In this document: in pieces, positions 8,889 through 17,638 of the stretch
Numbering within the stretch: the first letter of the stretch is position 1
How the letters are laid out: each line of letters starts with the position of its first letter
Assembly: GCF_003569785.1 (NCBI RefSeq)
Contig: NZ_KZ983987.1
Coordinates: 124,001-188,000, forward strand
Reading direction: 5' to 3'
Source of the DNA: Leucobacter sp. wl10
Lineage (GTDB): Bacteria > Actinomycetota > Actinomycetes > Actinomycetales > Microbacteriaceae
Length of the DNA: 64,000 nucleotides
Position numbers and translations under genes: made by a program
Notes under the pieces: generated by a model
What the model saw: only the letters and a program-made list of their open reading frames with translations
What the model was told of the DNA's origin: nothing
Databases searched by the model: none

Positions 8889-10472
8889 ATGGCAGAACAG
8901 AGTGATACCGGGCACCGTCCGGTTCTCGTCGTCGACTTCGGCGCGCAATACGCGCAGCTGATCGCGCGCCGCGTGCGGGAGGCCGGTGTGTACTCCGAGC
9001 TGGTGCCGCACACGATCACGGCGGCCGAGGTCGCGGCCAGGGAGCCGCTCGGCATCGTGCTCTCGGGCGGCCCCTCGTCGGTGTACGAGGAGGGCGCGCC
9101 GCGGTTCGATCCCGCGATCTTCGAACTGGGCATCCCCGCGCTCGGCATCTGCTACGGGTTTCAGGTCATGGCCCTCTCGCTCGGCGGCACGGTCGGCAAC
9201 ACCGGCGACCGAGAGTACGGCGCGACGGAGGCGACCGTGCTGGGCGGCGGCGGGGCGATCCTGGGCGGCCAGCCGGAGGCGCAGAACGTCTGGATGAGTC
9301 ACGGCGACGCCGTGCAGCAGGCCCCCGAGGGCTTCGACGTGCTCGCGAGCACCTCCGTGACCCCCGTCGCGGCCTTCGGCTCGCCCGAGCGGGGGCTCTA
9401 CGGCGTGCAGTGGCATCCCGAGGTGAAGCACTCGGATCACGGCCAGCGGGTCCTCGAGAACTTCCTGTATCGCGTCGCGGGCATCGCCCCCGACTGGAAC
9501 GCGGGCAACGTCATCGCCGAGCAGGTCGAGCGCATCCGCGAGCAGGTGGGCGGCGCCCGCGTCATCTCCGCGCTCTCGGGCGGCGTGGACTCGGCCGTCT
9601 CGACCGCGCTCGTGCACCGGGCCATCGGCGATCAGCTCACCGCGGTGTTCGTCGACCACGGTCTGCTGCGCAAGGGGGAGCGCGAGCAGGTGGAGCGCGA
9701 CTACGTCGCCTCGACCGGCGTCCACCTCGTCACGGTGCACGCGGCAGACACCTTCCTCGGCCACCTCGAGGGCGTCACCGATCCCGAGCAGAAGCGCAAG
9801 ATCATCGGCCGCGAGTTCATCCGAGCCTTCGAGCAGGTGCAGCGCGATCTCGTCGCCGAGGCGAAGGCCGAGGGCGAGCAGGTCAGGTTCCTCGTGCAGG
9901 GCACGCTGTATCCCGACGTGGTCGAGTCGGGCGGGGGATCCGGCGCCGCGAACATCAAGTCGCACCACAACGTGGGCGGTCTGCCCGACGATCTCGACTT
10001 CGAGCTGATCGAGCCCCTGCGCGCCCTGTTCAAGGACGAGGTGCGCGCGATCGGTCGCGAGCTCGGGATCCCGGAGGCCATCGTCGGCCGCCAGCCCTTC
10101 CCGGGTCCCGGCCTCGGCATCCGCATCGTCGGGGAGGTGACGCGCGAGCGCCTCGACGTGCTGCGCGAGGCCGACGCGATCGCCCGCGAAGAACTCACGG
10201 CCGCGGGCCTCGACGGCGAGATCTGGCAGTGCCCGGTCGTGCTGCTCGCCGACGTGCGCTCGGTGGGCGTGCAGGGCGACGGCCGCACCTACGGTCACCC
10301 GATCGTGCTGCGCCCCGTCTCGTCGGAGGACGCGATGACGGCGGACTGGACGCGCGTGCCCTACGAGGTGCTCGCCCGCATCTCGAACCGCATCACCAAC
10401 CAGGTGCCCGAGGTCAACCGCGTCGTGCTCGACGTGACCTCGAAGCCCCCGGGGACGATCGAGTGGGAGTGA
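8889..10472 (+). CDS. guaA: GMP synthase (glutamine-hydrolysing)
   Basis: A 527-residue GMP synthetase that aminates XMP to GMP with ATP and glutamine. The class I glutamine amidotransferase domain is at about 10-205, with GICYGFQ containing the nucleophile Cys and WHPEVKHSD containing the His/Glu pair. The ATP-pyrophosphatase domain has the P-loop [12 protein letters not shown]. The C-terminal dimerisation domain ends [18 protein letters not shown] and [19 protein letters not shown] are family signatures. Start ATG 8889 is chosen because GAAAGG sits 6 nt upstream and the protein then has the usual N terminus; ATG 8853 in frame has no ribosome site. With guaB and guaB3 nearby this is a purine (GMP) neighbourhood. 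Confidence 0.97.
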   Translation: MAEQSDTGHRPVLVVDFGAQYAQLIARRVREAGVYSELVPHTITAAEVAAREPLGIVLSGGPSSVYEEGAPRFDPAIFELGIPALGICYGFQVMALSLGGTVGNTGDREYGATEATVLGGGGAILGGQPEAQNVWMSHGDAVQQAPEGFDVLASTSVTPVAAFGSPERGLYGVQWHPEVKHSDHGQRVLENFLYRVAGIAPDWNAGNVIAEQVERIREQVGGARVISALSGGVDSAVSTALVHRAIGDQLTAVFVDHGLLRKGEREQVERDYVASTGVHLVTVHAADTFLGHLEGVTDPEQKRKIIGREFIRAFEQVQRDLVAEAKAEGEQVRFLVQGTLYPDVVESGGGSGAANIKSHHNVGGLPDDLDFELIEPLRALFKDEVRAIGRELGIPEAIVGRQPFPGPGLGIRIVGEVTRERLDVLREADAIAREELTAAGLDGEIWQCPVVLLADVRSVGVQGDGRTYGHPIVLRPVSSEDAMTADWTRVPYEVLARISNRITNQVPEVNRVVLDVTSKPPGTIEWE

Positions 10473-10522
10473 ACCCGGGGCGCGAGCCGGCTCTTCTTGC
10501 TCCCGCTCGATTGATGGGCGGC

Positions 10523-10789
10523 CAGCCGCTCAGGGCGAAGCGAAGCTTTGCGCGGCGATGCCGCTGAGCGCGTCCTCGCGCTCAGCCGACGTGCGACGCA
10601 CGGAGGAGCAGCCGCTCAGGGCGAAGCGAAGCTTTGCGCGGCGATGCCGCTGAGCGCGTCCTCGCGCTCAGCCGACGTGCGACGCACGGAGGAGCAGCCG
10701 CTCAGGGCGAAGCGAAGCTTTGCGCGGCGATGCCGCTGAGCGCGTCCTCGCGCTCAGCCGACGTGCGACGCACGGAGGAGCAGCCGCTG
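10523..10789. repeat. Three perfect 86-bp tandem repeats plus a partial fourth
   Basis: Units begin at 10523, 10609 and 10695 and are identical over 86 bp. A fourth copy starts at 10781 and breaks off after about 8 bases. Each unit holds a perfect 10-bp hairpin GCTGAGCGCG/CGCGCTCAGC with loop TCCT (first copy 10563-10586). Because 86 is not a multiple of three, reading frames change between copies, so the open frames seen here are not genes. This fills most of the 444-nt gap after guaA and is a candidate variable-number repeat. Confidence 0.95.
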
Positions 10790-10820
10790 AGCAGCTCGTT
10801 CGCGAGCGCCTGTTGCCCTG

Positions 10821-10878
10821 GCGAGAGTGGAGTTTTGGGGGCGTTTCCGCTGAAAAGCCCCCAAAACTCCACTCTCGC
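10821..10878. terminator. Long intergenic hairpin, 22-bp perfect arms
   Basis: Arms at 10821-10842 and 10857-10878 are perfect reverse complements; the core is GAGTTTTGGGGGC against GCCCCCAAAACTC. The 14-nt loop adds four more pairs after one mismatch. It lies after guaA and the 86-bp repeats and 39 nt before the NYN gene, and could terminate transcription in either direction. Confidence 0.7.
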
Positions 10879-10916
10879 GCGTGACCTGAGGCGGCGGCCC
10901 CTGACAGACTGGAGGA

Positions 10917-11861
10917 GTGCCAGACACTCAGAACGGCCGCGTGGCGGTCTACCTCGACTTCGACAACATCGTGCTCTCCCGCTACGACGGGGTGCACGGC
11001 CGCAACTCCTACGCCCGTGACCGGCAGCGCATCGCCGAGAACCCCGGAGACCCCGAGATCGCCGCTCGCCTGCGCGCCGCCGTCGTGGACGTGGGCGCGA
11101 TCATCGATTACGCCTCGTCGTTCGGCACGCTCGTGCTCACGCGCGCGTACGCCGACTGGTCGGCTCCCGTCAACTCGGAGTACCGCTCGCAGCTGGTCGC
11201 CCGGGCGGTCGACCTGGTGCAGCTCTTCCCGGCCGCGGCCTACGCGAAGAACGGCGCCGACATCCGTCTCGCCGTCGACGCGGTGGAGGACATGTTCCGC
11301 CTCGACGACCTCACCCACGTCGTGATCGTGGCCGGCGACTCCGATTACGTGCCGCTGGCGCAGCGCTGCAAGCGGCTCGGACGGTACGTGGTCGGGATCG
11401 GCGTCGCCGGATCCACCGCGAAGGCGCTCACCGCGGCGTGCGACGAGTTCGCCTCGTACGACGCTCTGCCCGGGGTCGAGACGATCGAGCGCGAGCAGCC
11501 CGCGAAGCGTCAGAAGCGGGCGAGCACCGAGCCCGTGCGCAGGAACGAGCCCGTGGCGAGACTGATTGAGGAAGCCGCAGCGGATGACGGCGACGACCTC
11601 GCGGGAGCCGCGGACGATCCGGAGATCGCGGTGACCGGGCTGCTCATCCGCGCGCTCTGGCTGAGCCAGGACAAGGACGACTCCGGCTGGCTCTACAGCT
11701 CGGCCGTGAAGCAGCAGATGCGCCGCATGGACTCGTCGTTCAACGAGAAGGCGCTCGGCTTCCGCTCGTTCTCCGACTTCCTGCGATCCCGATCCGACGT
11801 CGTCGAGCTCGAGGAATCCGGCCACGAACGCCTGGTGCGGCTGAAGGAGCAGAGCTCCTAA
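10917..11861 (+). CDS. NYN-domain putative RNase with C-terminal LOTUS/OST-HTH domain
   Basis: A 314-residue protein. An N-terminal NYN (PIN-like) nuclease domain is at about 1-165, with acidic motifs VAVYLDFDNIVLSRYD, KNGADIRLAVDAVEDMF and VVIVAGDSDYVPLAQRCKRLGRYVVGIG. These supply the Asp residues expected to bind metal. A charged linker follows at about 180-225. A C-terminal winged-helix domain (about 230-314; WLYSSAVKQQMRRMDSSFNEKALGFRSFSDFLRSR) resembles OST-HTH/LOTUS RNA-binding domains. The GTG start has CAGACT 6 nt upstream, the leaderless pattern common in this window. It likely acts on RNA in the cytosol; the target is unknown. Confidence 0.85.
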   Translation: MPDTQNGRVAVYLDFDNIVLSRYDGVHGRNSYARDRQRIAENPGDPEIAARLRAAVVDVGAIIDYASSFGTLVLTRAYADWSAPVNSEYRSQLVARAVDLVQLFPAAAYAKNGADIRLAVDAVEDMFRLDDLTHVVIVAGDSDYVPLAQRCKRLGRYVVGIGVAGSTAKALTAACDEFASYDALPGVETIEREQPAKRQKRASTEPVRRNEPVARLIEEAAADDGDDLAGAADDPEIAVTGLLIRALWLSQDKDDSGWLYSSAVKQQMRRMDSSFNEKALGFRSFSDFLRSRSDVVELEESGHERLVRLKEQSS

Positions 11862-11867
11862 CGGGCG

Positions 11868-11972
11868 GTCGCGGAGCTGCGGGTCGCGGAGCTGCTGTCG
11901 CGGAGCACCGCACCGGCGCGGAGGGGGCGGTGCAGACGACGGAGGGGGCCCGGCCGATGGCCAGACCCCCTC
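11868..11972. repeat. Short direct repeats followed by a terminator-like hairpin
   Basis: GTCGCGGAGCTGC occurs at 11868-11880 and 11883-11895, with a 10-nt partial copy at 11897-11906. Further on, GAGGGGG (11942-11948) pairs with CCCCCTC (11966-11972) around an inner GGCC/GGCC stem. The hairpin lies between convergent genes and could terminate both. Confidence 0.55.
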
Positions 11973-11990
11973 TCAGCGCGGAGGCGAACG

Positions 11991-12815
11991 TCAGTTGCCG
12001 CGCATGATCGCGAGGATGCGCAGGATCTCGACGTACAGCCAGATCAGCGTCACCATGAGGCCGAACGCCGCTGACCACGCCCACTTCTCGGGCACGCGGT
12101 TGCGCACGCCGTTCTGAATGAGCTCGAAGTCCATGACGAGCGAGTAGGCCGCGAGGAGCACGGCGAGCACGCCGATGGCGATCCCGAGCCAGCCCGAGCG
12201 CATGCCCCACGGGCTGTCGGTGAGGTTGAACATGACCAGCACGAAGTTGACGACCGAGAACGCGGCGTAGCCCACGATGGCCACGAGGAAGATCTTGTTG
12301 AGCCGCGGGCTCGTGCGCACCTTGCCGCTGCGGAAGAGCAGCAGCGTCACGCCGAACACCGAGAGCGTGCCGATGATCGCCTGGGAGACGATGCCCGACC
12401 ACTGAGCCTCGAAGATGCCCGAGATGCCGCCCAGGAACACGCCCTGGAAAACGGCGTAGAGCACGATCAGCGGAACGCTCGGCTCCTTCTTGAAGGCGTT
12501 CACGAGGCCGAGCACGAGGCCCGCGATGGCCGCGGGCAGGGCGAGGATCGGCATGAACCAGCCGACCGCGCCGAAGGCGAGCACGATGAGGAACAGCATC
12601 ACCGTCTTGGAGATGGTGTTCTCGTAGCTCATCGGCTTGTCGGAGGGCGTGCCGACGGGCGGCTGATCGCCGCCGAAGCCGATCTCGGTGGCGGGGGTGT
12701 CGATGCCGGGACGCTGCGTCTGCGCGGCGGGCCGGTCGTAGATGCGGCGCAGCTCGTCGGCGGTGAGGGTCTTGCCGTTGAGCGCGGGATTGTTGCTGAG
12801 TGCCGGATTGCTCAT
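11991..12815 (-). CDS. Bax inhibitor-1/YccA family membrane protein
   Basis: A 274-residue protein of the UPF0005 (BI-1/YccA) family. A cytosolic N-terminal tail of about 85 residues (MSNPALSNNPALNGKTLTAD) is rich in Asn and Pro. Seven hydrophobic segments follow, including TVMLFLIVLAFGAVGWFMPI, VPLIVLYAVFQGVFLGGISG, VNFVLVMFNL and WLGIAIGVLAVLLAAYSLVMDF. DFELIQNGVRNRVPEKWAWSAAFGLMVTLIWLYVEILRILA is the characteristic family C terminus. AGGAAAGGA precedes the ATG. Family members are pH-sensitive calcium-leak channels in structural studies of bacterial homologues; the cellular role here is unknown. It is divergent from the phosphodiesterase gene. Confidence 0.92.
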   Translation of the reverse strand: MSNPALSNNPALNGKTLTADELRRIYDRPAAQTQRPGIDTPATEIGFGGDQPPVGTPSDKPMSYENTISKTVMLFLIVLAFGAVGWFMPILALPAAIAGLVLGLVNAFKKEPSVPLIVLYAVFQGVFLGGISGIFEAQWSGIVSQAIIGTLSVFGVTLLLFRSGKVRTSPRLNKIFLVAIVGYAAFSVVNFVLVMFNLTDSPWGMRSGWLGIAIGVLAVLLAAYSLVMDFELIQNGVRNRVPEKWAWSAAFGLMVTLIWLYVEILRILAIMRGN

Positions 12816-12919
12816 GCGTCGGAATCCTTTCCTGGCGTATGGGACTCACTCAGTGTATCGGTATCGGTGGCTCGCGGGGCTGTGACTTCGCGAGGGGTGA
12901 ACGCGCGACGACGGGTCGC

Positions 12920-12925
12920 TAGGGT
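12920..12925 (+). promoter_or_regulatory. Leaderless -10 box of the phosphodiesterase gene
   Basis: TAGGGT ends 7 nt before the ATG at 12933, and there is no convincing ribosome site between. Confidence 0.5.
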
Positions 12926-12932
12926 AGAGGGC

Positions 12933-13979
12933 ATGCCAGAGCAGCCGGCCCCGCTCGTCATCGGTCACCGTGGAGCCCCCGGATACCGGCCGGAGCACAG
13001 CGCATCCTCCTACCGGCTCGCGTGCGAACTGGGGGCGGACGCCGTGGAGCCCGACGTCGTGGCCACGCGGGACGGCGTGCTCGTGGTGCGCCACGAGAAC
13101 GAGATCTCGGGCACCACCGATGTGGCCACCCGTCCCGAGTTCGCGAGCCGTCGCACGACCAAGGTCGTCGACGGCAAGCGCCACGCGGGCTGGTTCACCG
13201 AGGACTTCACGTGGGCCGAGCTCTCGACGCTGTGCTGCCGGGAGCGGCTGGCGCGAGTACGGCCCGACAACCGCGACTACGACGACCGGGAGCCGATCCT
13301 GCGCCTGCGCGACGTGCTCGCGATCGTCGACGAGCAGAGCGCTCGCCTCGGCCGGCAGCTGGGTGCGGTGGTCGAGGTGAAGCACGCGGCCTACTTCGCG
13401 TCCCTCGGCTACGACCTCGGGACGCTGCTGCTCGAGGAGCTCGCGGCCACGGGGTGGGACGCGCGGCCGGAGCGCCTGGTGATCGAGTCCTTCGAGCTGG
13501 GCGCGCTGGATCGGCTGCGCGAGTCCGGCGCGCGGGCGAGCCTCGTGTTCCTCGCGGAGCGCTTCGGGTCCCCGGCCGACGAGCCCGTCGCCGGCGCGCC
13601 GGCGCGCAGCTACGCCTGGTACCGCAGCGACGCCGGTCTCGATCTGCTCGCCTCGCGCGTCGACGGGGTCAGCGTCGCCAAGGGCAATCTGCTGCGCGTG
13701 AACGCGCTGGGCCGGGCGATCGGTCCCACGGGGCTCGTGCAGCGCGCGCACGCGCGCGGCCTCAGGGTGTTCACCTGGACGCTGCGACCCGAGAACCGCT
13801 ATCTCAACCTCCGCTTCCAGACCTCACTGCGCGGCGGCGAGTGGGGCGACTGGCGGGGCGAGTTCGGCATGGTGCTGTCGTCGGGGGTCGATGGCATCTT
13901 CGTCGACCACCCCGATCTGGGCGTGGCGATCCGCGACGCGGTCAATCCGCGAGCTCGCCGACGAGGTTGCGCTCCATGA
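12933..13979 (+). CDS. Glycerophosphodiester phosphodiesterase family protein
   Basis: A 348-residue GDPD-family enzyme that hydrolyses glycerophosphodiesters to glycerol-3-phosphate and an alcohol. The active-site signature is at the N terminus: VIGHRGAPGYRPEHSASSY (catalytic His), GADAVEPDVVATRDGVLVVRHENEI (metal-binding Glu and Asp, second His). VVEVKHAAYFASLGYDL and a C-terminal GVDGIFVDHPDLG follow. There is no signal peptide from ATG 12933, so it is probably cytosolic. The C-terminal 38 bp overlap the end of the asparaginase gene on the other strand. Substrate within the family is not determined. Confidence 0.92.
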   Translation: MPEQPAPLVIGHRGAPGYRPEHSASSYRLACELGADAVEPDVVATRDGVLVVRHENEISGTTDVATRPEFASRRTTKVVDGKRHAGWFTEDFTWAELSTLCCRERLARVRPDNRDYDDREPILRLRDVLAIVDEQSARLGRQLGAVVEVKHAAYFASLGYDLGTLLLEELAATGWDARPERLVIESFELGALDRLRESGARASLVFLAERFGSPADEPVAGAPARSYAWYRSDAGLDLLASRVDGVSVAKGNLLRVNALGRAIGPTGLVQRAHARGLRVFTWTLRPENRYLNLRFQTSLRGGEWGDWRGEFGMVLSSGVDGIFVDHPDLGVAIRDAVNPRARRRGCAP

Positions 13980-14934
13980 GCGCGCGCAGATCCTCGCCCC
14001 GATGGCCCCTGTCGAGCAGGAACCCCAGCTTCGCGGTCGCGGCCTCGACGGTCAGGTCGGATCCGTCGATCACCCCCGCCGCGGCCAGTTCGCGACCCAC
14101 GGCGTAGCGGGTCAGGTCGACCCCGCCGGTGGCGCACTGCGTGATCGCGACCACCGGCATCGCCGCGCTCAGTTCGCGCAGAGTGCCGAGCATGCCCGGG
14201 CGGGCGACCGGCGCGGTGCCGCTGCCGTAGCACTCGAGCACGAGGCCGCCGGGGCCGCCGCCCGCGACGGCGCGCAGGTCCTCAGCGGTGACGGCCGGCG
14301 TGAGGCGGAACGAGAGCACGCGGGCCGGCGCCGCGGGGGAGTCGTGTGCGGCCGGGGCGGCGGGCACGCCGGCGGCCCCGGCCGCCAGCGGGAGTTCGGC
14401 GCGGAATGCGGTGAGCGAGACGCTGTCGTGCTTCGTGGCGCGTGCGGCGGGCAGGATCGATCCGCCGAACGCGATCGACACGGGGGCGCCGGGCGCGGCC
14501 CTGACGGACGCCCGGACGGCCATCGCCAGGTTGTCGACGGCGTCCGTGCCCGCCGCCCCGTGGGGCCGCTGGCTGCCTGTGACGACGACCGGGCTGCCGA
14601 GACCGGACAGCTCGAACGCGAGTCGTGCCGCGGTGTAGGCGAGGGTGTCGGTGCCGTGCAGGATCACGACGCCGCGGGGCCGGTGCGTGCGCACGCGCGC
14701 GCTGATCGCCCGGGCGATGCGCGGAGCGGTCTCGGCGTCGGCGTTCGCGCTGTCGATCGCCGGGAGCAGGTGGTTGATGCGGGCCTCGACGCCGAGCGGC
14801 CGGCAGATACCGCCCACGAGGCGCTCGAGCACCTCGGGGAAGTCGGGATCCGGGGCGAGGCCTCCGTCGGTCTCGTGCATGCCGATGGTACCGCCCGTCG
14901 CGAAGACGAGCACGGTGGGGCGCTGAGTGTCCAT
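13942..14934 (-). CDS. Asparaginase (type I/AnsA-like)
   Basis: A 330-residue L-asparaginase-family amidohydrolase converting asparagine to aspartate and ammonia. The two threonine signatures are present: VLVFATGGTIGMHETDGGL at the N terminus and GVVILHGTDTLAYTAARLAF at about 105-125. VVVTGSQRPHGAAGTDAVDNL and the C-terminal domain with LVLECYGSGTAPV and VVAITQCATGGVDLTRYAVG are also typical. There is no signal sequence, so it is a cytosolic-type enzyme. CAGAAT followed by GGAGGA directly precedes the ATG, another case where a -10-like box sits 6 nt before the start. It is divergent from pcrA and tail-to-tail with the phosphodiesterase. Confidence 0.93.
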   Translation of the reverse strand: MDTQRPTVLVFATGGTIGMHETDGGLAPDPDFPEVLERLVGGICRPLGVEARINHLLPAIDSANADAETAPRIARAISARVRTHRPRGVVILHGTDTLAYTAARLAFELSGLGSPVVVTGSQRPHGAAGTDAVDNLAMAVRASVRAAPGAPVSIAFGGSILPAARATKHDSVSLTAFRAELPLAAGAAGVPAAPAAHDSPAAPARVLSFRLTPAVTAEDLRAVAGGGPGGLVLECYGSGTAPVARPGMLGTLRELSAAMPVVAITQCATGGVDLTRYAVGRELAAAGVIDGSDLTVEAATAKLGFLLDRGHRGEDLRALMERNLVGELAD

Positions 14935-15044
14935 TCCTCCATTCTGGCGCAGCGCGGGTGCTCGCGGCGCGCGGGGCGGTGGGGCGGCGGGCCGCTGTCG
15001 GACCGACTTCGGATCCGGCGCAGCCGAGCGTCGGAGGCCCCGCC

Positions 15045-15050
15045 TAGACT
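15045..15050 (+). promoter_or_regulatory. -10 box of pcrA
   Basis: TAGACT ends 9 nt before the ATG at 15060. GGAAG lies between, so the message is leaderless or has a very short leader. Confidence 0.55.
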
Positions 15051-15059
15051 GGAAGCACG

Positions 15060-17633
15060 ATGAGCGAATTCGAACTTCTGGAGCCGGGCGCTCCGATCGG
15101 TGGTTTCGGTGGGGGCTCGAGCGAGCGGGGCGCCGATCCTCTCCTCGACGGGCTGAACCCGGCGCAGCACCGCGCCGTGATCGCGCGGGGCCCGGCGCTG
15201 CTGATCGTGGCGGGCGCGGGATCGGGCAAGACGCGCGTCCTCACGCACCGCATCGCCCACCTGATCCGGAACAGGGAGGCCTGGCCTAGCCAGATCCTCG
15301 CCATCACGTTCACCAACAAGGCGGCGGCGGAGATGCGCGAGCGCCTCGAGCGGCTGCTGGGCGCCGGGATCGAGGGCATGTGGGTCTCGACGTTCCACTC
15401 GGCCTGCGTGCGCATTCTGCGCCGGGAGGCGGAGCGCTTCGGCTACGTCTCCGGGTTCACCATCTACGACTCCGCCGACTCGCGCGCCCTGCTCAAGCGC
15501 ATCATCAAGGAGCTCGACGCCGACACCTACGGCTTCACCCCCGCCAACGCGGGGTCGAAGATCTCGCGGCTCAAGAACGAGCTGTCCGACGCCGACGCCT
15601 ACGCGTCGACCATGAACGAGAGCGACCCGCGCGAGCGCCTGTTCGTCGAGATCTTCAAGATGTACGAGCAGGAGCTGCGCCGGGCCAACGCCTTCGACTT
15701 CGACGACCTCATCGGCCAGACCGTGCACCTCTTCCGCGCCCACCCCGACGTGGCCGCCGTGTACCAGCGCCGCTTCCGCCACATCCTCGTCGACGAGTAT
15801 CAGGACACCAATCACGCGCAGTACTCGCTCATCCGCGAGCTGACGCGGCCCGTGGAGCCCGAGCAGGTCGAGCGGCTGGTGCCGCCGGCCCGCGACCGCG
15901 AACTCGACGCGAGCGGTCGCGTCCCGCCCGCGAGTCTCACGGTGGTCGGCGACTCCGACCAGTCCATCTACGCCTTCCGCGGCGCCGACATCCGCAACAT
16001 CGTCGAGTTCGAGCGCGACTTCCGCGGCGCCGAGGTGGTGAAGCTCGAGCAGAACTACCGCTCCACGCAGAACATCCTCTCGGCGGCCAACGCCGTGATC
16101 GGCAACAACTTCGACCGGCAGGAGAAGAACCTCTTCACGACCGCGGGCGACGGCGAGCGGATCACCGGCTTCACCGGCTACTCGCAGCACGACGAGGCGC
16201 GCTTCGTCGCCGAGGAGATCGAGGATCTGCACCGCGCCGGTGCCGCGTACAGCGACATCGCCGTGTTCTACCGCACCAACTCCCAGACGCGCGCGCTGGA
16301 GGAGCTGCTGATCCGATCGGCGATCCCGTACCGGGTGCTCGGCGGCACCAAGTTCTACGAGCGCGCCGAGATCAAGGACGCGATGGCGTACCTCACGAGC
16401 ATCGCGAACCCCTACGACCCGATCGCGTGGGCGCGCATGCTCGGCGCCCCCAAGCGCGGCATCGGGCCGATGGCCGAGGCGCACCTCGCCAACTTCCAGG
16501 AGTCGCGGGGCATCTCGTTCCACGACGCGATGCTGCGCGCCGACGAGATCCCGCAACTGGGTCCCAAGCTGCGCGGCACGGTGCGGCAGCTCGGCGAGCT
16601 GCTGGTGCGGGCGGCGCGCATGGCCGCCGGGGGCGGGGCGACTGACGTCGCGGGCGAGGAGGCGAAGCCCGCGCCGGTGGGCGACGTGCTGAAGCTGATC
16701 CTCGACGAGAGCGAGATGATCGAGAAGCTGCGGGCCAAGCGCGACCCGCAGGACGACGCGCGTGCCGAGAACCTCGAGGAGCTGCTGGCCGTGGCCCGCG
16801 AGTTCGACGCGAAGCAGCCGGGGGCGGGGCTGCTCGCCTTTCTCACCGAGGTCAGCCTCGTCGCGGCCGCCGATGAGCTCGACGACACGAGCGGCACCGT
16901 GTCGCTCATGACCATGCACACGGCCAAGGGGCTCGAGTTCAAGGCCGTCTTCATCACGGGCGTCGAGGAGGGCCTGCTGCCGCACCAGATGTCGGTCGAC
17001 GAAACGGGCGGCATCAGCGAGGAGCGGCGACTCATGTACGTCGGGATCACCCGGGCCCGCGAGCGGCTCTACCTCACCCTGGCCTCGACGCGCGCCACCT
17101 TCGGCGACATCTCGGTCGCCATGCCCTCCCGCTTCCTGCAGGAGATCCCCGAGGGGCTCATCGACTGGCGGCAGTCGCCGGGAGAGGTGACCGGCCGCGG
17201 GGGAACGGCATCGCGAGCGCTCAACGCCCCGCGCGGATCCGGTTTCGGGGGGACGGGATCGCGGTCGCGAGGCGGGGACTCGTCGGTGTCGTTCGGTTCC
17301 GGATCGCGCGGCGGCTCGGGCGCCGCCGCGGTCAGCGAGCCCGCGAGCGGCAACATGCAGTCGGCGCTCGACAAGTGGCGGGAGCGCAAGCGGCTCGCGA
17401 AGGAGGCCCAGGCGGCGGGCGGCGGTTTTCCGAACATGATCGGTGGCGGGGCGCGCGACAACGGCGACCTGGAGCTCGGAGCGGGCGATCGCATCCGTCA
17501 CGACGAGTACGGCGAGGGGCGGGTGACGAGCGTCACGGGTGTCGGCTCGAAGCGCATCGCCCACGTCGTCTTCGACTCCGTGGGGGAGCGCAAGCTGCTG
17601 GTGAAGCTGTCGCCGATCTCCCGGATCGACTAG
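15060..17633 (+). CDS. pcrA: ATP-dependent DNA helicase PcrA/UvrD
   Basis: An 857-residue superfamily 1A 3'-5' DNA helicase acting in repair and replication restart. Helicase motifs in order: NPAQHRAVIARG (Q motif), VAGAGSGKTRVL (Walker A, about 50), ITFTNKAAAEMRERLE, ILVDEYQDTNHAQY (Walker B), VVGDSDQSIYAFRGADI (motif III), LEQNYRSTQNIL (IV), VSLMTMHTAKGLEFKAVF (V) and RRLMYVGITRARERLYLT (VI). A Gly/Ser/Arg-rich linker at about 710-765 leads to the PcrA-type C-terminal tudor-like domain (HDEYGEGRVTSVTGVGSKRIAHVVF). It ends 5 nt from the convergent tetR gene. In other actinobacteria pcrA also lies just upstream of sucCD. Confidence 0.97.
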   Translation: MSEFELLEPGAPIGGFGGGSSERGADPLLDGLNPAQHRAVIARGPALLIVAGAGSGKTRVLTHRIAHLIRNREAWPSQILAITFTNKAAAEMRERLERLLGAGIEGMWVSTFHSACVRILRREAERFGYVSGFTIYDSADSRALLKRIIKELDADTYGFTPANAGSKISRLKNELSDADAYASTMNESDPRERLFVEIFKMYEQELRRANAFDFDDLIGQTVHLFRAHPDVAAVYQRRFRHILVDEYQDTNHAQYSLIRELTRPVEPEQVERLVPPARDRELDASGRVPPASLTVVGDSDQSIYAFRGADIRNIVEFERDFRGAEVVKLEQNYRSTQNILSAANAVIGNNFDRQEKNLFTTAGDGERITGFTGYSQHDEARFVAEEIEDLHRAGAAYSDIAVFYRTNSQTRALEELLIRSAIPYRVLGGTKFYERAEIKDAMAYLTSIANPYDPIAWARMLGAPKRGIGPMAEAHLANFQESRGISFHDAMLRADEIPQLGPKLRGTVRQLGELLVRAARMAAGGGATDVAGEEAKPAPVGDVLKLILDESEMIEKLRAKRDPQDDARAENLEELLAVAREFDAKQPGAGLLAFLTEVSLVAAADELDDTSGTVSLMTMHTAKGLEFKAVFITGVEEGLLPHQMSVDETGGISEERRLMYVGITRARERLYLTLASTRATFGDISVAMPSRFLQEIPEGLIDWRQSPGEVTGRGGTASRALNAPRGSGFGGTGSRSRGGDSSVSFGSGSRGGSGAAAVSEPASGNMQSALDKWRERKRLAKEAQAAGGGFPNMIGGGARDNGDLELGAGDRIRHDEYGEGRVTSVTGVGSKRIAHVVFDSVGERKLLVKLSPISRID

Positions 17634-17638
17634 AGGGG

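Noticed and set aside
10548-11020. Plus-strand open frames across the 86-bp repeats encoding repeated Arg/Ala-rich peptides
   Set aside because: They arise because the repeats are GC-rich and lack stops. The unit length changes frame between copies, and there is no ribosome site or recognisable product.
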